Assembly (NCBI GenBank): GCA_001931905.2
Contig: MSJI02000887.1
Location: 1-18,548, forward strand
Reading direction: 5' to 3'
Source of the DNA: Cladosporium sp. IMV 00045
Taxonomy: Eukaryota; Ascomycota; Dothideomycetes; Cladosporiales; Cladosporiaceae
DNA length: 18,548 bases
Shown piece by piece: positions 1 through 8,965 of this stretch (positions are counted from its first letter, which is position 1; each line of letters begins with the position of its first letter). The notes beneath the pieces are model-generated. The model was not told where the DNA came from, did not search any database, and was given only the letters and a program-made list of their open reading frames with translations. The translations under genes and the position numbers were made by a program.

Positions 1-1370
1 TGCCAAAATGGTCAGGGCCACAACAGTGCGTACAGATGCCGCCTTCACCTGGCAGCCAGAATCTCTCGACTTCATGGCGTTTGCCGCCGAAGAGAAGTCC
101 CTTAGCGAGCATGGTATCGCTCGCCTGCTTGCTCTTCACAGTCACCACCAAGGTGGATTGTTTGATCGCTCCGCTGTTGAATCGCTCGGCAAGTGTGTCG
201 TTCTTGATCCAGTGCGGTTCGTACGCCAGTGGAATACCAGTCAGCTCAATCTCTTCTCTTGCCAGTCCGAGCCCGCCTTCCTTCAAGTAGCGGTCAAGCA
301 TGACTCCGTGTACTCGCATTTTGCGCCATCTCTCTGTCTTTTCGACATCGATGATCGTTGAGTCCACTTCATGTGCTGCTGCCAGAACTAATGGCCCATA
401 TCCAAGCAGGTCGTCTGCACATGCATTCTCATTCATCCATCCGGAGAGATGGCCTTCCTTGGAGTATCTCAAGTTGGTCAGTCGCACTGTCACATCAGCC
501 TTGGCATGCGCGAGGGCCTTGTTGACCTCGAACATGACGTCTCTTGGGTCACTCTCGGGGGCCGAGTTGCTTCTAACAATTAAGATTCGCCTTTGCTCCA
601 GCGGATGCTTTTTGGTCTTTCTGTTTCTGTTTACCACTGTGGTCCATGCGTTCGCTGATTTTGCGGCTGTTTGGACTATCTTGCACCATGTCTGCTGCGT
701 TGTTTGCTTCGATTGTACCTCACCTTGTGCTCTGCCGTTTGGCACTACACCCTGCGTGCCAGGTTCCAGCTGTCTGTCGTTAGTGTTGCTGGTTGTGGTG
801 CAAGTACAAGTGACTTGCGGCGCGTTCTTGAGGGACTGCACGACGCGCTGAAGCATTGCCTCAGCGCGCCTTTCGGCCTCTGCCTGTACTTTGGCTACAG
901 CATCACCAAAGAGCTGAGTGAAGTGCGTCTGTGCCTCTTTTATGCTTTTCTGCACCTCCTCTCGAAGCCGATGTGCTTCGTCTGCCGGTGCGTTCGTGGC
1001 CTTTTGAGAACCAAGCTTTGTCCAGATCTTTTCCGCAATCTTCTCAAAAGCATCGGCGAATTCTTCATCGGAGAGATTAAGAACAACGTCATTGTCGGCC
1101 TTCCGCTTCTTGGGGCTGCTTTGGTGCAGCGGGCGCAGCGGGCGCAGTGTTACCGTATGCTTCTCTATCCCTGTTGCTTCGTCGTTCTGTCTGTCTCGCC
1201 CCCCGATTGGGGACAGGTGGTATTCGGCGGTGCTTCCAATTGGCTCGGTGGTTTCCGCGCTGTTGCTGGTCGAGAAGACATCACCTTCTGCGGGGTCTGC
1301 GACATGCCTTCGGCGTGGTGGCATAGCCGCCAGCGAGGCGCCGGTGTTGCGACGTATGTGCTTTTACTCA
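1..1370 (-). mobile_element. 5' part of a Tad-like LINE retrotransposon, cut by window edge
   Basis: The element is read on the minus strand. Its ORF1 start lies at 1324, so only a short leader can lie between that codon and the neighbouring membrane-protein exon that begins near 1372. ORF2 (endonuclease and reverse transcriptase) and the 3' tail would lie to the left, outside the window. The right border is uncertain by some tens of bases, because no target duplication can be confirmed without the other end. A leader under about 50 nt is short for a complete element, so the 5' end may be truncated. Confidence 0.7.
2..1324 (-). CDS. LINE ORF1 (gag-like nucleic-acid-binding protein), partial
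   Basis: An open frame of 441 codons runs from ATG at 1324 off the left edge without a stop. It starts MPPRRRHV. A nuclear-localisation-like PKKRKA lies at about residues 71-76. An acidic and then alanine/glutamate-rich helical stretch likely to form a coiled coil follows at about 80-155. A C-terminal globular part contains WMNENACADDLL, WRKMRVHGV, LDRYLKEGGL and GLLFGGKRHEVERFW, and leads into CTHCCGPDH. The last is the first half (C-x2-C-x4-H) of a zinc knuckle whose final Cys is off the edge. This order matches ORF1 proteins of ascomycete Tad-like LINEs, which bind the element RNA in the retrotransposition particle. I see no frameshift or stop in the visible part, so this copy is relatively young. 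An upstream in-frame TAA at 1366-1364 fixes the ATG as the first possible start. Confidence 0.85.
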   Translation of the reverse strand, partial: MPPRRRHVADPAEGDVFSTSNSAETTEPIGSTAEYHLSPIGGRDRQNDEATGIEKHTVTLRPLRPLHQSSPKKRKADNDVVLNLSDEEFADAFEKIAEKIWTKLGSQKATNAPADEAHRLREEVQKSIKEAQTHFTQLFGDAVAKVQAEAERRAEAMLQRVVQSLKNAPQVTCTCTTTSNTNDRQLEPGTQGVVPNGRAQGEVQSKQTTQQTWCKIVQTAAKSANAWTTVVNRNRKTKKHPLEQRRILIVRSNSAPESDPRDVMFEVNKALAHAKADVTVRLTNLRYSKEGHLSGWMNENACADDLLGYGPLVLAAAHEVDSTIIDVEKTERWRKMRVHGVMLDRYLKEGGLGLAREEIELTGIPLAYEPHWIKNDTLAERFNSGAIKQSTLVVTVKSKQASDTMLAKGLLFGGKRHEVERFWLPGEGGICTHCCGPDHFG

Positions 1371-1371
1371 G

Positions 1372-2007
1372 CTCGTTTTGCGCTACGATATGATGCTAAC
1401 AATGACCCTGTCTGTGACAAAGTCGAAAAGAAGTTGTGGGGCAGCTTCTGGATAGCGATCGGCATCTTGTACGCCTTCGTGGTACGTAGCGGACTCTCCA
1501 TTTTTCCTTCCAGCGCTTCAGCCTGCTAAAACACTCTCACAGGCTGCAGGTGCGCTCGAGCCGCATTCGGTGCATACGCACTTTCCTGAACTGGCTTCCT
1601 GGTTCGTCGTACTCTGTGTCTTCACTTGGTCGAGCGCACTCGCAGCCTCAGCCCGTGACGTTGTGCTCACGGCGTGCCTTACCTCGCTTGCCATTGGCAG
1701 CACGATCGCCTGTTGCCTCTTCTCCTACAACGGCGGAACGTCAGAGAGCTCAGGCTCTGGCGACAGCGAATCAGGCAGCGTGACAATGGGCATCAAAGCC
1801 GCGTCTTACTTCTGGATGCTCGCGGCTCTTCTAGCTTGGTGGCGCGTGACTGTATACTTAGTTGAGGAGGCATACGGGCCCGGCCATGCAATCACCAAGT
1901 TCTTCCCCATTGGCCGGACACCCATGGAAAAGCGTGCGCCACTTGTCATTCCTGGTTTGGGCGAACCTGGTGTGAAGCGTGGTGTTCCGAAATTTCTGCC
2001 CACGTGA
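1372..2007 (+). pseudogene. 3' part of a multipass membrane protein gene abutting the LINE
   Basis: Two coding segments join through an intron at 1482-1542 (donor GTACGT, branch-like GCTAAA, acceptor CTCACAG, phase 0). The spliced protein reads through NDPVCDKVEKKLWGSFW into four hydrophobic segments: WIAIGILYAFVAAGAL, SWFVVLCVFTWSSALAA, a third around SLAIGSTIACCLF, and a fourth around SYFWMLAALLAWW. It ends in a basic tail with ITKFFPIGR, APLVIPGLGEPGVKRGVPKF and a TGA at 2005-2007. The four-helix pattern with a loop of Ser/Gly between helices 3 and 4 resembles small fungal integral membrane proteins of MARVEL-like topology, but I cannot name the family. No convincing native N-terminus is visible: upstream sequence becomes LINE within about 50 bp. 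A cryptic in-frame ATG at 1356 exists. The 5' exon probably lies left of the LINE or is lost, so I treat the gene as interrupted. The true left boundary could be 1372 (after CTCAG) or about 1421. Confidence 0.6.
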
Positions 2008-2714
2008 TCTCTGCTGCTCTGCATGGAGAGAACATGAGGCGTGTGGGGATTTGTAGCCGACAATGGATCCTTGTTGAACTTCGCAACGGAAGAGGCCGAC
2101 ACTAGGTGTGGGTAACTTATTGCAAGAACCAACTCTACATAGGTAGCGAGGCTTATAGACAGATTGTGCTCGTTGATAGAATGATATCTATTTAACCGCG
2201 ACTATGGCAGATGGCCATCGATTGCCCCAGTGCTATGCCGATGAGTGCTGCCAACTAGCCAAGCTTCCGCGGGATGAGGAGAACAACCACATGGTCGCGC
2301 AACGAACCGTGTGGGAACGTTGACCAGGAAGGCGAGTGTTTGAAAGATTGGCAACGGACACGGGTATACCTGGCGACGGGTACGATAAGATAGCCCTGAC
2401 GATGGAGACAACTCCACATCAAAAAATGACAACTGATGTAAGATGACTTTTGTCTAGAACAAACCACTGGTTCAGATGAGTCCTTTTCGCCAAGACTCGT
2501 GAAGATCCATGTTATTCAAAATGAACCTGTATACTGAATAATGGATTGTTGGATTAGATTGAATATGAATACGAGACGCAAAGTGCCTGAGCGATGGTGT
2601 AATCTTTCCCAGGAGCCACTCAAGGGTACAGCATAGCTGAAGTGAAAATGTTGTCTTCAGTCATGGCCCGTACAACACAAATGTAAAGCAACCCGAAAGA
2701 ATGAATTCGTCTTG
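2008..2714. other. Intergenic, no gene seen
   Basis: Short reading frames on both strands lack recognisable motifs, and the sequence turns AT-rich after about 2450. It serves as the 3' flank of both converging genes (the membrane gene on plus, the unknown gene on minus). I see no repeats or tRNA-like structure. Confidence 0.5.
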
Positions 2715-3397
2715 TTATGGCTGACGATAGCTCAGAGGCGTCATTAAACCAAAGGGTAGAAGCGTTGGAGAATGGTATTGGGCATCTTGGGCGGCAGAGA
2801 CGTCCTTTTCACGTGCTTGAGCTGAACGCTACGGACGTTAGCGGGTCACTATCAGATACAAAGCACACATACGTTGACATGCTTCTTACTTGCGCCCAAC
2901 TGAGGGTTCTTTCCCCTAACGATATCAATCGATTTACCGTCACTTGCAATGTCTACACAGCAGGCGCAGAGCTGTTCGCAACTTGTCAGCAGCTTCTGTC
3001 GGGTGACTCCATGTAGCTGAAGACTTGTCGTTCCAGTCTTTAGGATTGTGACTTTCAACGCGAATCTTGCAAAATGCTTTGCATGCTGCTCGAACAGTTC
3101 CCTATCTTCGAGTGATAGAAATCCTCCTTGTCCGTCGTCGTGAGTGCTGCAAGGTGATCGTACGATAAGAACTTCAAGTCTGTCGAACTTTATCTCTTGC
3201 TGGGAAGTATCGAAAAATGTAGAAGCCAAACTCGAATCAGCGAAGATTGTCGCATCCGGGCAGACTGGGCACAAAGCCACTAGCGTAGACCTGGAGCGAA
3301 CTGCGGCCAGTAGCGTGCGAGCTGGATTGTGCGGGATTCGACCGTCTTCGATAGTGGCCGAAACCCATTGCTCCACGTCGTTGTGGTCCCACGGCAT
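2715..3397 (-). CDS. Hypothetical protein, two exons, 212 aa
   Basis: Exon 1 runs 3397-2873 (175 codons, ATG start) and exon 2 runs 2828-2715 (38 codons including TAA). The 44-nt intron (2872-2829) has a GTATGT donor, a GCTAAC branch site 8 nt before a TAG acceptor, and phase 0, which is a textbook fungal intron although near the lower size limit. Splicing removes an in-frame TGA that would otherwise follow the donor. The protein starts MPWDHNDVEQW, has a central LFEQHAKHFARFALKVTIL, two cysteine pairs (CPVC near residue 42, CACC near 145), and no signal peptide or membrane helix. I do not recognise a family. An overlapping plus-strand frame (2717-3016) is a weaker alternative because it has no intron support. 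The frame upstream of the ATG is open for about 20 codons but contains no other ATG. Confidence 0.45.
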
Positions 3398-3952
3398 ACG
3401 GGCTGCCGGATGCCGCTGTCTAGAGAAAGAGTGTGATAAGAGCGCAGAATTTCCGTTGCCTGCCTAGCCTATGTTGAAAGAAGACAAATCGATTTCTTGG
3501 GTGGACAGAGTCTTAAACTCCTTATAGGTGAGATGACTCCACGGTTATTTTTCGCACGATGGAAGATCGTAGGGAGTGCGTAGAGCAGGCCGGGCTCGGT
3601 ATCGCTGGAAATGTAGATTCGCGTAGGAACTCGAAAAGTCGCACTTATTCTTGCTTTAGCGGTCGCGTTTAACCCAGCATCAAGGTTGATTGACTGATGA
3701 GATTACTGTAAATTAGCTGGTATGAAAATCAGAGACATCCATTTCTAAGAAGAGATCAGACGCGAGCGGTAATTTACTAGCATTCATCACGAACACCAAC
3801 ACAACCCGGCGATAAGAAGTGAGTGGCTCAGATGATCCGGCCAAGAGCCAGCACAAGTCGAGTCTGCGCCAATGTGCTCAAAGCCGTCGAATGATGCAAT
3901 GATGTTGAAGTCGAAACGACATCCGGTGTGAAACAAGGATAAACTTATTTGA
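3398..3952. other. AT-rich intergenic stretch, no gene seen
   Basis: There are many stops in all frames and no domain-like translation. The part from about 3650 to 3960 is notably AT-rich. It probably holds the promoter of the minus-strand gene that starts at 3397. Confidence 0.5.
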
Positions 3953-4159
3953 TTAGCGTCGGGGCGGCGGACCACGCTCCGGCTTAGTAAAGATTATGGG
4001 GGACCACGGTTCACCCAGCTTTCTGCCAGGAATCTCTTGGGACCCTGGTTGGTAGTCCAGCGGAGTGAAGTCCTCCTCCCCCTTTTCCACGTCATTCCCC
4101 TCATCAGCCGGGATATCCAGAATTACCAACAAATTCTTGGCAGAAAGCTGCTGTACCAT
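3953..4159 (-). CDS. Short unassigned reading frame, 68 aa
   Basis: The frame is open from about 4189 to a TAA at 3955-3953, with the first ATG at 4159. The translation includes SAKNLLVILDIPADEG, then EKGEEDFTPLDYQPGSQEIP, and ends in a proline/arginine tail (PERGPPPRR). The composition is more protein-like than its surroundings, but I recognise no family. It may be the last exon of a gene whose upstream exons I cannot identify, or a fragment of a decayed element. No intron acceptor is convincing enough to join it to anything upstream. Confidence 0.25.
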   Translation of the reverse strand: MVQQLSAKNLLVILDIPADEGNDVEKGEEDFTPLDYQPGSQEIPGRKLGEPWSPIIFTKPERGPPPRR

Positions 4160-4867
4160 CGGCACTCTCTGTTCACGTTGATATGACCAAAAGCTTCAGC
4201 CCGTAGGTCTGAGGTCTCGTCCGTTTTCCCCTTCAAACCGGCTTGAACCGAAAAGGTGTGCATTACTGCCTGAACCAGGGCCAAGTCCACCATCATTCAG
4301 CGAGCCGGAGCGTAGTCCGCCGTTCCGACGCTAGAACTATCCTCGCATCCCTCCCTCCACACTGCTGCCTCTCGATGCCCCGTCCTCATCTCGGCTACAG
4401 GTGGTTGAGGAGCGAAGGCATTCATGCGGTGCTCGGTGCTCCAATATCGTGACCTGGTCAGCCTTCTAGTGGCACTGTCAAGATCAGCGCGTGACGTAGC
4501 GCTGGCCACATGGGAGCAATACCTTGGAAGCAATATGGCTTGTCATCGGCGCATATGCCGCCGGAAGTGGCGTCTGCTCAGCGATCATTAGCCGTGGTAT
4601 GCGCCATCTCCACCGCAGGCGGCTGATAGCTGGCCGGGAGGGATAAGATAGTGCTAAGCGTATTTACGTACCATTACCGCGAGTTAGTGCATGTCGGGTC
4701 GCTAGCGCAGACGGTGACGGAGGAACCTTACACTTTAGTCGTACTATCGCCTGCTTCCTTGCCTCGAGGCTGCGTCGTAATCATGCCATGTCCTGGCAGC
4801 ATCCGTGCGATTGCGCACCACCACCACCACCACCACCACCACCACAACGAGCGGAAAGCACGGACTG
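4160..4867. promoter_or_regulatory. Upstream region and 5' leader of the Zn2Cys6 gene
   Basis: No convincing gene is present. This 0.7-kb stretch precedes the start codon at 4868 and should hold the promoter and leader. The only distinct structure is the (CAC)10 run at 4816-4845. I cannot place a TATA box or transcription start with confidence. Confidence 0.4.
4816..4845 (+). repeat. (CAC)10 microsatellite in the leader of the transcription factor gene
   Basis: Ten perfect CAC triplets end 22 nt before the predicted ATG at 4868. In the frame of that ATG the run reads as threonine codons, but no in-frame ATG precedes it after the TAA at 4778-4780, so it is most likely untranslated. Length variation here could affect translation or transcription of the gene. 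Confidence 0.9.
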
Positions 4868-7632
4868 ATGGCTGAGGACATCCACATCCCCTCGCCCTCC
4901 ATCTTCCTGCGAGCCAGCCCGAGCCCACCACAGCCGCCCGCGACCAAAAACGCCCGCAGGCAAAGATTGACGACGAACAAGAAGGCCCAGCCGCACAAGC
5001 AGTCGACCCCCACCACTGCGGGCGGGGCAGCCAAGCCCAAGCAATCGAAGAGTCGCAACGGTATATCTCTCAGTGTCCTTTAGAAGTACCTTCAACGAAG
5101 CCTCGCCGCAAGTGCTAAGACAAGAAGCCGGGCATGTACTGATTGGGTGACTGTAGCGTGTGTTACATGCAAGGCCAAGCGACTGAAATGCGGCGAAGAG
5201 AAACCAGGATGTCAGCAGTGCGCGAAACGCAAGGTTGAGTGCGGCGGTTACAGGAAAGACTTTAAATGGCGTCCTTTTGAGGAGACCAACGCCAAAGTGA
5301 ATATTGATCGTCCGGAGCGAGGCAAGCTATGGCCGCGGCCGTCTTTTTCTAGGGCAACAGGTGATTGATGCTGATTATATATCCAGCCTCGCCACCACCA
5401 CGACAGACTGCTGCACAAAAGGATACAAGGAAAGACTCATAAGCAGCGGCTGTTGAACCACCTCTACAGCCGAGCCTTTCGAACAGTAACAAGGCACCAA
5501 GGCTGTCAAGGGATAGTGGTACGGGTGCCTTCGACGCCAAAAACACGGAACTACCGCAGAGACAGGCACCATGTCGTTCTGTTGTCGAAGAACGCCCTGA
5601 AGAATGTCGGGCCATCTCACCTGCCATGGAAGGCTCAGATGCAGGCCCTACGTCTGATAGCGCACCCGCAACGCCCTTATGTAAGGATTCTGCAAGCGTG
5701 CCGATGACAGGCATCAATCTTCGAACAGTCCCCAACCGCTCTTCATCTATGGGGGCGGTTGCTTACAATTCATTTGCCGAAGGGTCACCCACCCTCACCG
5801 ATATTCTCGCGCCAACGGCCGAGGTAAGCATCAACGATACCGATTATGTTCCCTTCCGGATGCCGGATGATTATCATCTTCCGCTCGATAAGTCGCCGAA
5901 TATCGGACCGTTACCAGATGACCACGACATCGTTGACGACAACATCGAAGAGCTGTTGCGGACAGGACAAGCCATAAAGGATCCCCAGCTCGCATGGGCG
6001 GCACGCTACATGGCTCCTTTGTCATCCCCGGGATCATCCACCTCGAATGATGCAACCAACCAGTGGCAGGGCTTTATGTATTCCCAGCCATTGTTGGCTG
6101 AAGACAGCCCAAAATTGCTCTCTCTTCGTTTTGGTCATTTTACATGCGGCATTTTGTCTATTATGGATGGTCGCACAGAGAACCCATGGCGGACGTTAAT
6201 CTGGCCGCTGGCACTGGACTCGCCCGCTCTGTACCATGCTGTTCTAGCAATGACCTGTTACCACGGATCGCAAGACGTCCCCCAACTGCGCCTGGCGGGC
6301 CATGAACACAAAGCAGCCAGCATCCGATATATCCAAGAAGGCATCAGGGACGATAGTATGACAGACCAAACAGCGATCGCCACCGCATTGGCCCTGGGCT
6401 TTTCAGAGTCCTGGGACCAGCATACAGCCACAGGAAACACTCATATAAAGGGTGCTCAAGCATTAGTCAAGCGAGCCTTGGCCAACCATCGCCGGAACCC
6501 TCTTCCAAACGGAGACCTTGCTCGGCTCAAGTTTTTGTGTAACGCTTGGGTCTATATGGATGTTATTGCGCGCCTGACATCGGTCGACAGCGACGAGTCC
6601 AATGACTTTGACAACACATTCGTCCTTTCTTTCGATGCGCCTCAAATGATCATGGGAGAGCCTGGGATTCCCCGCTTTGGTATCGACTTCGGTATGCCTG
6701 TTGACGCCCGAGTTGATCCGCTGATGGGATGCGCGTTCCCGCTGGTCGGCCGTGTGGCGAACCTCGTAGGCAAAGTCTGCAGGTCGACGAAGACCTCTCC
6801 GGCTCTCATAAGCCAGGCCAACGATCTCAAAATCGCGTTGGAGACATGGGATCCTCCTTCGTACATCGAGCCGCTGGAGGATCCGACTGCTCACGTACAG
6901 CACACCTTGCAAACCGCCGAAGCATATCGTTGGGCAACTTTGCTTCACCTCCACCGCTCGGTTCCCGAGCTTCCTTCTCTGTCCTCGGCTGAGCTGGCTG
7001 AAAAGGCTCTGGGCTACCTCGCTACCGTCCCCCTCGCCAGCCGCACCGTCATCGTCCACATCTACCCTCTGATGGTCGCTGGTTGTGAGGCCGTAACGGC
7101 CGAAGACAGAAAATGGATTCGCGATCGCTGGCGGGCGCTGGGTCTTCGCATGCGAATCGGGGTCATCGACAAGTGTGCGCTGGTCACAGAGGAAGTCTGG
7201 CGTCGGAAAGGCGCCTACGAGGCTCAATCAAGCACGTCGCGCAAACTGGTCGCGACTGCCGAATTGCAGCCCGTCCGACGCCGTGGCGAGCCTCTGAAGC
7301 GCACACGCTCTGTGTTTGAAAATGCGGATCCTGGCCGCAAGGGCATGGTCTATAGCTGGATTGAAGGCGATGGTGCATATTCGGGCGACGGGAGCGGCAT
7401 CAGCTCATCAGCCTCGAACTCGAAGGCCGATGGCGAGTCTTTCCCGCGGAGGCCGAAACCACTGCCGCTCAACATTGGCAAGATGGATCCGGCATACACA
7501 GTACGTGGGCATCTGCACTGGGTTGGAGTAATGTGGGACTGGGGATGGGAAGGTAAGCACTCATGACCGGCTCCCTAACCCTCCAAAACGATCTCGAAGC
7601 TGACACAATCACCGATAGTTCTTCTCGGATAA
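4868..7632 (+). CDS. Zn2Cys6 transcription factor with Fungal_trans_2-like domain, 838 aa, four exons
   Basis: The product is a nuclear sequence-specific regulator. Exons are 4868-5060, 5157-5360, 5447-7552 and 7619-7632, all introns in phase 1. Intron 1 has donor GTATAT, branch GCTAAG and acceptor CTGTAG. Intron 2 (donor GTGATT, acceptor AAGCAG) is the least certain. Intron 3 has GTAAGC, CTGAC and GATAG. Residues 1-64 are Pro/Ser/Lys-rich. Residues 66-93 form the binuclear zinc cluster CVTCKAKRLKC...CQQC...C with spacing 2-6-6-2-6, followed by CGGYRKDFKWRPFEE, which is typical of this family. From about residue 358 a helical domain (LRFGHFTCGILSIMDG, NPWRTLIWPLALDSPALYHAVLAM) matches the fungal-specific transcription factor 2 family (PF11951) by eye. 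The spliced C-terminus WDWGWEVLLG fits the family ending better than the unspliced WGWEGKHS. The ATG at 4868 is the first in frame after a stop at 4778. The gene appears intact. Its target genes are unknown, and no neighbouring enzyme genes hint at them. Confidence 0.85.
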
Positions 7633-7815
7633 TGATATTCCGGAGTATCTACATTGGCGTTGTTGGACTATGTGACCATGTGGTGTTGGTGTGCTTTTTG
7701 TTGCCAGCTCTTTCGGCTTGCCCTTAGCTACGACCGTGAGCATTCGATGTTGTTATGCGCCGGCTTGTCGGCTTATGTACGAGCGCATTGGGGGCTTTTT
7801 TTTTGTAGCCATATT

Positions 7816-8055
7816 GTATACGAGCTGTTCAGCTTATGGCAAGCCCGGCCATTTCCTAGGCATTTCTTGGTCTTCTAACGTTATCTGTGCTATTCGCGTT
7901 GTGGTCATTCCTTCAGTTCTGCTCGCCACCCCAATTTGATCAAGCCGCGACGACATTTGGGCTCGGCGCCCTCCTCCCGTAATCCCTTCATTTATGTCGA
8001 ACCTCACGTCCATCGCGAGTTGCTTTCCAAGAATACGCACTTCTTGTGTAACTTA
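7816..8055 (+). repeat. Diverged repeat, copy A (about 240 bp, internally shortened)
   Basis: It begins near GTATACGAGCTGTTCAGCTT and contains CATTTCTTGGTC, GCTCGCCACCCC and GCCCTCCT blocks that line up in order with copies B and C. It ends in TACGCACTTCTTGTGTAACTTA, which matches the end of copy B. Copy B starts immediately after. Relative to B, about 230 bp are missing from the middle. The copies are strongly diverged, so this is an old repeat. Confidence 0.6.
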
Positions 8056-8528
8056 CTGCATTCAAGCTAAATAGCTTATGGCACGTCGGCTACTTCTCGA
8101 CGATTTCTATGACTTCTACGTGTGCTCTCGCCTCAGTCTCCATCCGTACAACCTTGCTCGCTGTCCCGACTTTTCAAAGCCGCCACAGCTTTTGGGGTTG
8201 CGCCCTTCTATTTTCTTGTCGTTGCCACGCCTCACCTCTCACCTCACCCCCTTCCGTTCCTCAACATCCTATCTTCCTCCTCTGCACTCCGGTCCAACCG
8301 TTCGATATCCCACGAGTCATTCTCGTTCGCGTCTCCGGTCAGCTTCTTGCTCACTTCCGTGTTATCAATAAACTGAAGGGCTTCTGTAATAGCCCCGTCT
8401 GCAAACAGTGTCCTCAGATCTGCCTGCTCTCGCCTTCCGCTGATCGCGACCTTTCTCGCGCGCAGCTTCTGCAGCATAGAATCGCGCTGCCTTCGCCACT
8501 TCCGATACGCAAGAGCACGTGTAACTTA
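8056..8528 (+). repeat. Diverged repeat, copy B (about 473 bp, longest copy)
   Basis: It starts TGCATTCAAGCT and carries GCTCGCTGTCCCGACTTTTCAAAG and GCGCCCTTCT blocks shared with the other copies. It ends TACGCAAGAGCACGTGTAACTTA, matching the end of copy A. It sits head-to-tail with copy A. Its extra central part carries the minus-strand reading frame listed separately (8504-8244). Confidence 0.6.
8244..8504 (-). pseudogene. Coding-like remnant inside repeat copy B
   Basis: The minus-strand translation has a strongly protein-like, charged composition: RKWRRQRDSMLQKLRARKVA, then GRREQADLRTLFADGAITEA, FIDNTEVSKKLTGD and WDIERLDRSAEEED. Methionine is available at 8477, but the frame continues upstream to about 8520. 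Downstream it loses sense and ends within the part shared with copies A and C. I do not recognise the family. Its position inside a repeat suggests a fragment of a mobile-element protein or of a multi-copy gene. No intact version is in the window. Confidence 0.35.
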
Positions 8529-8619
8529 GAGGGAAAGGAAATTCCCGGGACTTGGCACATGCGCCTGATACAAAATGCATTGTAAACGATAGGACAAGGA
8601 GAATTCACCGTGAATGATA

Positions 8620-8649
8620 ATCCTCATGACTATGATCCTCATGACTATG
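8620..8649 (+). repeat. Two perfect 15-bp tandem copies (ATCCTCATGACTATG)
   Basis: Copies lie at 8620-8634 and 8635-8649 with no mismatch, 25 bp before the minisatellite. They are most likely a slippage product in a repeat-prone spacer. Confidence 0.85.
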
Positions 8650-8674
8650 CTTGGTTGGAATTTGTAGGCATTGA

Positions 8675-8790
8675 TAGCAGTGGTCGGCAGTACTCGGCAG
8701 TAGTCGGCAGTGATTGGCAGTGATTGGCAGTGATTGGCAGTGGTCGCAGCGATGGCAGTGGTTGGCAGTGGTCGGCAGTGATGTCAGTGG
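8675..8790 (+). repeat. Minisatellite, about 12 units of a 10-bp TYGGCAGTGR motif
   Basis: The unit varies between TCGGCAGTGG, TTGGCAGTGA and a few 9-bp forms. Three adjacent TTGGCAGTGA/G units near 8711-8740 are nearly identical, which suggests local expansion. There are no spacers between units, so this is not a CRISPR array. No gene overlaps it. Confidence 0.85.
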
Positions 8791-8965
8791 TCTAGTCTAC
8801 TTCTGATACTCAAAACTACCTCCAACGCAGAAGAAAGATGACGGTACTTACTTCATGCTATCATCCAATAAAGTGCTGGATTGCCCAGTCAAGTGAATGC
8901 CAAGGATCTCATATGAGATTCGACATCGTTGCCTTCGTTCTTGTCTTCTCTTCTGAAAACACACC

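Noticed and set aside
1..1393. Several plus-strand reading frames over the left edge
   Set aside because: They lie opposite the well-supported minus-strand LINE ORF1 and have no motifs of their own.
2717..3016. Plus-strand 99-codon frame starting MADDSSEAS
   Set aside because: It overlaps the minus-strand gene, which has a textbook intron and longer coding potential. Not fully excluded.
4816..4845. A ten-histidine run (His-tag-like) in one frame
   Set aside because: It is one of three readings of the (CAC)10 microsatellite. That frame stops at 4873-4875 and has no other gene features, so it is not a tag or vector trace.
6463..7227. Long minus-strand frame (254 codons) opposite the transcription factor
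   Set aside because: It is antisense to a strongly supported domain, a common side effect of codon usage on the sense strand.
7619..7678. A conserved-looking tail (DNDIPEYLHWRCWTM) out of frame after the last intron of the intact transcription factor, suggesting a frameshift
   Set aside because: The in-frame splice product already ends WGWEVLLG, which fits the family ending as I remember it. No frameshift needs to be assumed.
8675..8790. CRISPR-like array
   Set aside because: Units are contiguous 10-mers with no unique spacers, and the genome is fungal.
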